From assembly GCA_903834675.1 (NCBI GenBank), contig CAILKC010000168.1, positions 1 to 7,611 on the forward strand: a stretch of 7,611 bases of DNA, written 5' to 3'. Below are positions 1 through 4,496 of the stretch, one piece after another. Every line of letters starts with the position of its first letter. Position 1 is the stretch's first letter. Origin of the DNA: an uncultured Victivallales bacterium (lineage in GTDB: Bacteria; Verrucomicrobiota; Lentisphaeria; Oligosphaerales; JAFGRS01). The translations under genes were made by a program, and so were the position numbers. The notes below the pieces were generated by a model, which saw nothing but the letters and a program-made list of their open reading frames with translations, was not told where the DNA came from and did not search any database.

Positions 1-1824
1 GGGCAGGGCCGGGTGGCGGTGCTCAACGGTGTTCCTGGCCCCGACGGCTTCTTCGGCAGCGGCGCCTACCGCACTCTCCTGGCGCGCACCTGCCAGTGGC
101 TGGTCGGCCAGGAGCCCACGGCGCAAGGGCTGGCCGGTTACACGCCGATCGCCGCCGAGTTCCCGCCTGCGGCGCCGCTGGAGCGCGAGCGCTTCTTTCC
201 GATCATCTCCTGGCTTGGTACCGAGGGGGGCGGACACCTGCTGGACGAACGGGCTTTGCGCGAGCGCGTCGACGAGCTCTGGGAGCATGGCTTCAACACC
301 ATCGCCTTTGGCGGTCTGCGCCAGCTCGCCAGCACGCCGTGGGGCCAGCGGGAACGGCTGCTGGATTACGCCGCCCGTTACGCCCAGTCCCGCGGCCTGG
401 CGCTGATCTTCGAATACGATCGCCTCACCGATCTCAACCCCGAGCGCCCGCCGACGCTGTGCGTTTTCGCTCCCGGCTACCGCGAGGCGCTGGCCCAGCG
501 CATCCTGCCCAGGTTCGAGGCGGGTCGTCGCTATGAACGTGCCCTGACCATCAAGGTCGTCGACGAACCCACGGCCAGCGATGCCACGCTGGACTACTGC
601 GAACTCTGCAAGGCCGAATTCCAGCAGCGCTTTGGCCAGCCCCTGCGCCGCCGCGCCGAGATCCCGGCCGAAGACCGCGAGGGCCACCGTCAGCTCAGCC
701 AGTTCATCAGCGACTACGTGGCCACGGGCTACCAGGCCATCCGCCAGACCGCCGACGGCGCTAAACTGCCCTTCGGACTGCTGCTGACCTACATGTCGTC
801 CGGCTACGGCTATGGCGACTCCCGCCGCACCCTCGAGGACGTGCTGAACTGGTCGCGAGCGGTGGACTGCATCGACTTCGATGTCTACCCCTACTTCTAC
901 CCAACCTCGCAGAATGTCCGTATGCTGCAGGCGCACTTCTGCTTTGGGGTGCAACGCGCCGTGGCTACGCACCTGAACCAGCCCGCCGGTTTCTACGTGG
1001 AGTTGGACGACCGCAACTACCCCTTCCAAGTCAACCCGGTGGAGGCCAGTGCCGAGTGCGCCTGGACCGCGGTCGCCCAGGGCTGCCAGTACCTGAATTC
1101 GTTCATCCATAATGCCTTTGGAACGGGCACCGACGCCCGGCCCGAGCGTTGGGATGCCCTCGGCCGGGAGCTGGTGCAGATCCGCGCGGCCGGGCCGGAC
1201 TTGCGGCGCGTCCGCAAGGCTCCCGCCGAGCTGGCGCTCTACTTCCCCTACGCGCAGTGGCTGAGCGGTGGCAATCCCTTCGCTCCGCACTACACCTACC
1301 AGCTTCTGCTGCGCGCCTTTGGCGAGTGCGATGTGGTCCACGAGCAGATCATGCTGGAGCGTGCCGGGCTGGGCCCGGTCAAGGCGCTGGTGATCGTCGG
1401 TACCGACCTCATCCCCGAGGCGGCAACCACGCTCCTGCGCGCCTTCCTGGACGGCGGTGGCCTGATTCTCGGCGACGAGACCGCCACCCTGCCTGCCACC
1501 CTCGCCGACCACCCCCGCGTGGTGCGTCTGGCTGGCAACTTGGAGCAGCGCTTCCGCGCTGCGGCCGAGGCGCCCGACCCGGCCGCTCGCGCCGCCCTGC
1601 TGGCGCAGGTGCGCGCCGTCCTGGACCAGGCCGGCCTGACTGCCCAGGCCCGCGCCGACCAGGACGAGGTCGAGACCAGCGTACTCAACGGCGACGGCCT
1701 GCGCCTGTTGGTGACCGTCAACCACGCCGCCACCCCGGTCGAAACGGCCATCCGCCTCCGCGGTCGCGCCGAACCCCTGCGCCTCTCGCTGCCGGCACGC
1801 AACGGCCGCCTCACCCGCCTCTGA
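1..1824 (+). CDS. Glycoside-hydrolase-like multidomain protein, 5' end outside window
   Basis: The frame is open from base 1 and 607 residues are visible. A GTG at 13 exists, but codons 1-4 (GQGR) continue the fold, so the true start lies upstream. Residues 1 to about 37 look like the end of a ThuA/glutamine-amidotransferase-like domain (GRVAVLNG, then a helix ending CQWLVGQ). Residues about 64-400 resemble a TIM-barrel hydrolase: FFPIISWLG at the first strand, KVVDEP with a possible acid/base Glu189, FDVYPYFYP, and GFYVELDD with a possible nucleophile Glu334. A YCELC cysteine pair follows DEP. Residues about 408-495 (LALYFPYAQWLSGG to GGGLILGDE) resemble the Rossmann-like trimerisation domain of GH42 beta-galactosidases. 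A short beta-rich tail with VTVNH closes the protein. The GH42/clan GH-A likeness and the catalytic residues are inferred from motif position. The substrate is unknown, and no signal peptide can be judged because the start is missing. Confidence 0.75.
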   Translation, partial: GQGRVAVLNGVPGPDGFFGSGAYRTLLARTCQWLVGQEPTAQGLAGYTPIAAEFPPAAPLERERFFPIISWLGTEGGGHLLDERALRERVDELWEHGFNTIAFGGLRQLASTPWGQRERLLDYAARYAQSRGLALIFEYDRLTDLNPERPPTLCVFAPGYREALAQRILPRFEAGRRYERALTIKVVDEPTASDATLDYCELCKAEFQQRFGQPLRRRAEIPAEDREGHRQLSQFISDYVATGYQAIRQTADGAKLPFGLLLTYMSSGYGYGDSRRTLEDVLNWSRAVDCIDFDVYPYFYPTSQNVRMLQAHFCFGVQRAVATHLNQPAGFYVELDDRNYPFQVNPVEASAECAWTAVAQGCQYLNSFIHNAFGTGTDARPERWDALGRELVQIRAAGPDLRRVRKAPAELALYFPYAQWLSGGNPFAPHYTYQLLLRAFGECDVVHEQIMLERAGLGPVKALVIVGTDLIPEAATTLLRAFLDGGGLILGDETATLPATLADHPRVVRLAGNLEQRFRAAAEAPDPAARAALLAQVRAVLDQAGLTAQARADQDEVETSVLNGDGLRLLVTVNHAATPVETAIRLRGRAEPLRLSLPARNGRLTRL

Positions 1825-1846
1825 ACGGCACGGAGGAGGCCAGCGA

Positions 1847-1875
1847 TTGCCGTGGCTGACCACAGCGGTTACATT
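1847..1875 (+). promoter_or_regulatory. Candidate sigma70-like promoter of the RHH/RelE module
   Basis: A -35-like TTGCCG (1847-1852) is followed after 17 bp by a -10-like TACATT (1870-1875), about 47 nt before the antitoxin start. Both boxes are imperfect matches. The placement is supported because the -10 overlaps the inverted repeats expected for a self-regulating TA operon. Confidence 0.3.
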
Positions 1876-1893
1876 GTATGACAAATAGATACA
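1870..1893. promoter_or_regulatory. Candidate operator of the RHH/RelE module
   Basis: Two overlapping inverted repeats lie just upstream of the antitoxin gene: TACA-T-TGTA (1870-1878), and TGTAT (1875-1879) paired with ATACA (1889-1893). Ribbon-helix-helix antitoxins usually bind such short symmetric sites across their own promoter and repress it with the toxin as corepressor. Assignment as the operator is inference from position and symmetry. Confidence 0.4.
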
Positions 1894-1922
1894 GAGCATG
1901 CAACTGCTAACGGAGATTCCCG

Positions 1923-2141
1923 ATGAGTGTAGCGGTTTCTGTCCGCTTGTCAGAGCGCCTGGCCGCAGAACTTGGCGAGGTCGCTAGCGCCACCGAGCGA
2001 TCGCGGTCTTTTGTGATCCAGAAGGCCCTCGAAGCGTACTTGGAGGAGCAGGCGGATCTGCAGATCGCGCTTGACCGCCTCAACGATCCGGCCGACGCGG
2101 TCATTTCCCTTGAAGCCATGAGGTCGGAACTTGGCCTCTAG
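1923..2141 (+). CDS. Ribbon-helix-helix (CopG/RelB-like) antitoxin
   Basis: This 72-residue protein has the RHH layout: a DNA-contacting beta strand (VAVSVRL, residues 3-9), helix A (about 10-24), the turn ERSRSF, and helix B (VIQKALEAYLEEQ). An acidic/amphipathic tail (about 44-72) of the kind that wraps the partner toxin follows. An SD sequence GGAGA (1912-1916) sits 6 nt before the ATG. The gene overlaps the downstream toxin start by 11 nt, so the pair should be translationally coupled. Its role is to neutralise the toxin and to repress its own promoter as a dimer. The family is clear from the fold pattern; the precise subfamily (RelB, ParD or CopG) cannot be fixed from sequence reading alone. 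Confidence 0.88.
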   Translation: MSVAVSVRLSERLAAELGEVASATERSRSFVIQKALEAYLEEQADLQIALDRLNDPADAVISLEAMRSELGL

Positions 2142-2385
2142 GATCGCCTTCAAGAAGTCGGTGGCCCGCGACCTGAAGAGACTGGGTAAGGCCGAGGCTG
2201 ACCGGGTGCTGACCAGGCTGGCCTCCGAGCTGCCGCAAAACGGCGAGGCATGCCCTGAACTGAAGGGGAAGTTCGCTGTACTGCGGAAGCTCCGCTTGGG
2301 TGACTACCGGGTCGTCTTCGCCATCGTCGGCGACTCGGTACTCGTCACGCGAATCGGCCATCGCCGGGAGGTCTACAGGGGCTGA
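2131..2385 (+). CDS. RelE/ParE-family toxin
   Basis: The 84-residue product has the small RelE/ParE fold pattern: a basic N-terminal strand and helix (RIAFKKSVARDLKRLGK), a helix-rich middle, the strand PELKGKFAVLRKLRLGDYRVVFAI (residues about 43-66), and the family's characteristic end RIGHRREVYR. RelE members are ribosome-dependent mRNA endonucleases; the related ParE members poison gyrase. The positively charged LRLGDYRV strand and RIGHRREVYR tail favour the RelE-like side, but this is inference. No in-frame ATG is available, so the start is TTG at 2131, inside the antitoxin gene, with GAGG (2120-2123) 7 nt upstream. A weak TTG start keeps toxin output low relative to antitoxin, which fits the module. 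Length is normal and the gene appears intact. Confidence 0.88.
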   Translation: MASRIAFKKSVARDLKRLGKAEADRVLTRLASELPQNGEACPELKGKFAVLRKLRLGDYRVVFAIVGDSVLVTRIGHRREVYRG

Positions 2386-2427
2386 GTGCTCGTACGCAGC
2401 GGACGTAGACGTGTGCGGAGCAACGGG

Positions 2428-2568
2428 ATGAAGACCCTGCGCGCAATTCTCGCCGCTTGCATGCTCGCGACGGCGTCGTATGTCGGCCATGGCGCTGCGG
2501 TACCGTCGCAGGTCGACCCAGGCGTTACCCCCTGGCTGCCTACGACGGCCACGTGTAGGGCGCGATGA
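2428..2568 (+). pseudogene. Short signal-peptide ORF, probable stump of an exported-protein gene
   Basis: An ATG at 2428 with CGGAG (2416-2420) 7 nt upstream opens a 46-codon frame. Its first about 26 residues look like a Sec signal peptide: MKTLR basic start, a hydrophobic AILAACMLATASYVG core, and a small-residue site near HGAA. Only about 20 further residues follow (VPSQVDPGVTPWLP, then low-complexity TATCRAR) before the stop. The frame ends tail-to-tail over the last codons of vapC, overlapping 2540-2568. A start this good attached to so little protein suggests a secreted-protein gene cut off when the vapBC segment arrived; alternatively it is a tiny genuine secreted peptide or chance. 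It lies 42 nt after the relE-like stop and could be cotranscribed with it. Confidence 0.4.
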
Positions 2569-2926
2569 CGTTCCGCAGCATGGGGAAGTGCTTGCGGTTC
2601 AGCGTGACCAGGGGCAACTGCCGCAGGAGGGAGGTCGCGGCGAGGATGGCATCGACGAGGTCGGTGCCGTGGCTGGGACCGTACGTGGCGCGCAGGTCGC
2701 CGCCGACTTCGCAGATTGAGCTGTCCGCCGCGATGATGTCGAAGCCGGTGGTGAACTCACGCAGGGCCACGCGCTCAGTCTCGCCCCGGGCTCCGGCATG
2801 CAGTTCGGCCACGGTCAGTGCCGAGATGCTCATGTCTCCAGCGGTCATCTCAAGGTACTCGACCGCTTTCGGCACCCCGCGCAGGTAGTCGATGAGTACG
2901 TTGGTATCAAGCAGCACGCCGCTCAT
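2540..2926 (-). CDS. vapC: VapC-family PIN-domain ribonuclease toxin
   Basis: The 128-residue product is a full-length PIN-domain protein. Seen motifs: LLDTNVLIDYL with Asp7, VAELHAGA with Glu41, GTDLVDAILAATS with Asp89 and Asp92, and the late TLNRKHF segment common in VapC. These acidic residues coordinate Mg2+ in an active site that cuts tRNA or rRNA in known VapC toxins; the specific target here cannot be told. The ATG (2926-2924) overlaps the vapB stop in an ATGA arrangement and no separate RBS is visible, so translation should be coupled to vapB. The 3' end runs into the short plus-strand signal-peptide ORF. Catalytic residues look intact, so the toxin is predicted active. Confidence 0.92.
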   Translation of the reverse strand: MSGVLLDTNVLIDYLRGVPKAVEYLEMTAGDMSISALTVAELHAGARGETERVALREFTTGFDIIAADSSICEVGGDLRATYGPSHGTDLVDAILAATSLLRQLPLVTLNRKHFPMLRNVIAPYTWPS

Positions 2927-3162
2927 CGGCTGAGCCGCCGTTCAAGTTCGCTACGAACGGCGCGAAATTCCGCTAAGTCGCGGTCGCGCCACAGGCCGCG
3001 GCAGGCCTGCAGGCGATCTTGCCGCGAGGTCGCCGCAGTGCGAGCCAGATAGTCGTCCAGCGCTTCGCGGATCAACGCGCTCCGCCGCTGGCCTGAGCGC
3101 TCCGACAAGGAGCGCAGTTTGGACTGCTCATCTTCCGTGAGGTAGATCTGGGTTCTGACCAT
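2923..3162 (-). CDS. vapB: VapB-family ribbon-helix-helix antitoxin
   Basis: The 79-residue protein starts VRTQIYLTEDEQ, an RHH DNA-binding strand, followed by helix A (about 9-20), a QRRSALIREALDDYL helix B, and a toxin-binding tail GLWRDRDLAEFRAVRSEL with the G-[IL]-W-x-x-R pattern usual for VapB partners of PIN toxins. The ATG at 3162 was chosen over a longer frame reaching 3303 because a strong GAGGAGG (3174-3168) lies 5 nt upstream and the RHH fold begins exactly there. It overlaps vapC by 4 nt. The complex would bind its own promoter and repress it. Its promoter lies between it and the divergent BNR gene. Confidence 0.92.
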   Translation of the reverse strand: MVRTQIYLTEDEQSKLRSLSERSGQRRSALIREALDDYLARTAATSRQDRLQACRGLWRDRDLAEFRAVRSELERRLSR

Positions 3163-3179
3163 ACAGGCCTCCTCGATGA

Positions 3180-3219
3180 TGTATAAATGCAATGTATAGC
3201 CACATCGACCCACTGTCGA
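3180..3219 (-). promoter_or_regulatory. Candidate vapBC promoter and operator
   Basis: Reading the minus strand, a -35-like TCGACA (3219-3214) is followed after 15 bp by TATACA (3198-3193). A second TATACA lies 13 bp further on (3185-3180), giving direct repeats separated by slightly more than one helical turn. Such iterated half-sites over a -10 box fit binding by RHH VapB dimers. The spacer is short for a standard promoter, so the exact boxes are uncertain. Confidence 0.35.
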
Positions 3220-3249
3220 CGTCCGTAGTCGCGGCAGGCGGGATCGGGT

Positions 3250-3278
3250 TTGACGGGTCGGACCTGCTCCTCTATGTT
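3250..3278 (+). promoter_or_regulatory. Sigma70-like promoter of the BNR gene
   Basis: TTGACG (3250-3255, five of six to consensus) and TATGTT (3273-3278, four of six) are separated by exactly 17 bp. Transcription would begin near 3285 and give a leader of about 36 nt before the ATG at 3321. This supports 3321 rather than the earlier in-frame ATG at 3192, which would lie upstream of the promoter. Confidence 0.45.
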
Positions 3279-3320
3279 CGCCTTGCACCAGGACCCATAC
3301 CAAGCAAGGCCGCCACGCCC

Positions 3321-4490
3321 ATGAGCCAGAACCAACTTCTCCCCGATGACCCTCTGCTTCCCGTCCCGCCGCTGCTTGCCCCCGGGCCCGAGTACCAGAC
3401 CCCGGCGCGTCAGTTCCAGGGCATTCCCGGGATCGAGGTCACGGCTGGAGGTCGGCTGTGGGCGACCTGGTACACCGGCGGGGTCAACGAGGGTCCGGAG
3501 AACTTCGTGGTGCTGGTGACCAGCGCGGACAGAGGGCAGACGTGGAGCGAGCCGGTGCTGGTGATCGATCCGCCGGGGGCGCATGTTCGTGCTTACGATC
3601 CGGCGATCTGGACGGACCCGCTCGGGCGGCTCTGGCTGTTCTGGAGCCAATGCCTCAGCCCCAAGGATGGCCAGATCTCCGATGGCGTCAACGGCGTCTG
3701 GGGCCTGTATACCGAGGACCCCGAGAGCGCTGCACCCACCTGGTCGGCGCCGTTGCGGCTGGCGCCCGGCGTGATGATGAATAAGCCCTTCGTGCTGTCC
3801 ACCGGCGAGTGGGGCTATCCGACCGCGGTGTGGAATGACCTGATCGTGAAGTCGCCAGACGGGGTTCGGGAGCACTGCCGCTCGAACCTCACCGTCTCGA
3901 CCGACCAGGGGCGCACCTACGAGCGCCGCGGCGGCGCCGATGTCCCCAGACGCTGCTTTGATGAGCACCACATCGTGGAACTCAGGGATGGCCGCCTGTG
4001 GTGCCTGGTGCGGACCAACTACGGCATCGGGCAGAGCTTCTCCTGCGACCGCGGGCGGACCTGGACGCCGGGTGAGGACTCCGGGATCGGCGGGCCCAAC
4101 ACGCGCTTCTTCATCCGCCGCCTGCAATCGGGCCGGTTGCTGCTGGTCAATCACTGGTTCACCGACGAGGAGAAGGCGAGCCGCAGCCGTCAGCCGGACG
4201 CCTGGTTGCCGCGGCGCCGGCTGGCTGCCTGGCTGTCGGACGATGAGGGGACGTCCTGGCATGGCGGCCTCATGCTGGACGAACGGCCCGCGGTCTCGTA
4301 CCCCGATGGCGTGCAGGACCACGAGGGCACGATCTGGATCATCTACGACCACGAACGCCACAGCGCCGGCGATATCCTCTTCGCCCGCTTTCGCGAAGAG
4401 GATATCGAGGCGGGGCGCTGCGTCTCGGCCGTGGCGGTCCTGCGCTGCCTGATCAACCGCACTGGCGGCGTCAGGGCCGCCCAGGCCTGA
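3321..4490 (+). CDS. BNR/sialidase-fold beta-propeller protein, non-canonical
   Basis: The 389-residue product has four Asp-box repeats (S-x-D-x-G-x-[TS]-[WY]) at residues 68-75, 193-200, 241-248 and 306-313, the hallmark of six-bladed sialidase-type propellers. PGIEVTAGGRLWATWYTGG (36-54) and SYPDGVQDHEGTIW (326-339) match the BNR_2/sialidase-like family. The FRIP motif that supplies the first substrate-binding arginine of true sialidases is replaced by QGIP (33-36), and no signal peptide is seen. The protein is therefore likely cytoplasmic and may act on, or bind, a sugar other than sialic acid. The start at 3321 follows from the promoter position and the onset of the fold; the RBS (AAGG, 3306-3309) is weak. 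It is divergent from vapBC and convergent with the GH32 gene, with a 6-bp gap. The function is a family-level call only. Confidence 0.8.
   Translation: MSQNQLLPDDPLLPVPPLLAPGPEYQTPARQFQGIPGIEVTAGGRLWATWYTGGVNEGPENFVVLVTSADRGQTWSEPVLVIDPPGAHVRAYDPAIWTDPLGRLWLFWSQCLSPKDGQISDGVNGVWGLYTEDPESAAPTWSAPLRLAPGVMMNKPFVLSTGEWGYPTAVWNDLIVKSPDGVREHCRSNLTVSTDQGRTYERRGGADVPRRCFDEHHIVELRDGRLWCLVRTNYGIGQSFSCDRGRTWTPGEDSGIGGPNTRFFIRRLQSGRLLLVNHWFTDEEKASRSRQPDAWLPRRRLAAWLSDDEGTSWHGGLMLDERPAVSYPDGVQDHEGTIWIIYDHERHSAGDILFARFREEDIEAGRCVSAVAVLRCLINRTGGVRAAQA
4370..4407. repeat. Perfect 15-bp inverted repeat with 8-nt loop inside the BNR gene
   Basis: The arm CGATATCCTCTTCGC (4370-4384) is exactly complementary to 4393-4407, with loop CCGCTTTC (4385-4392). 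It lies in the coding sequence for DILFARFREEDI, about 80 nt before the BNR stop. On the other strand it lies about 90 nt downstream of the GH32 stop. Neither side has a T-run, so it is not a classical intrinsic terminator. The RNA stem would be strong in either transcript. Confidence 0.85.
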
Positions 4491-4496
4491 GGACTT

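Noticed and set aside
1149..1859. 236-codon plus-strand frame overlapping the first gene
   Set aside because: It is very rich in Arg, Gly and Pro, typical of an out-of-frame reading of GC-rich coding DNA; the main frame is a coherent protein.
1833..3174. 9-bp inverted repeat GAGGAGGCC (1833-1841) / GGCCTCCTC (3166-3174) flanking the TA modules
   Set aside because: The right copy is the vapB Shine-Dalgarno, so a purine-rich match is easily fortuitous. No longer terminal repeat or target duplication was seen and there is no transposase.
3192..3320. Longer start for the BNR gene at ATG 3192
   Set aside because: It has no RBS, overlaps the vapBC promoter region, and lies upstream of the best promoter (3250-3278). 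The extra 43 residues show no fold.
3072..4361. 429-codon open frame on the minus strand, antisense to the BNR gene
   Set aside because: It runs through vapB in the wrong frame, is rich in Pro/Arg/Ala as expected for a GC-rich shadow, and has no recognisable fold, while the plus strand encodes a clear Asp-box protein.
4464..4481. GGCGGC / GCCGCC hairpin as terminator for BNR or GH32
   Set aside because: The stem is only 6 bp, lies within the BNR coding sequence, and has no T-run on either strand.
3321..4490. Calling the BNR protein a true exo-alpha-sialidase
   Set aside because: The Asp-boxes define only the fold. The FRIP arginine is absent and no signal peptide is seen, so a sialidase function is not supported.
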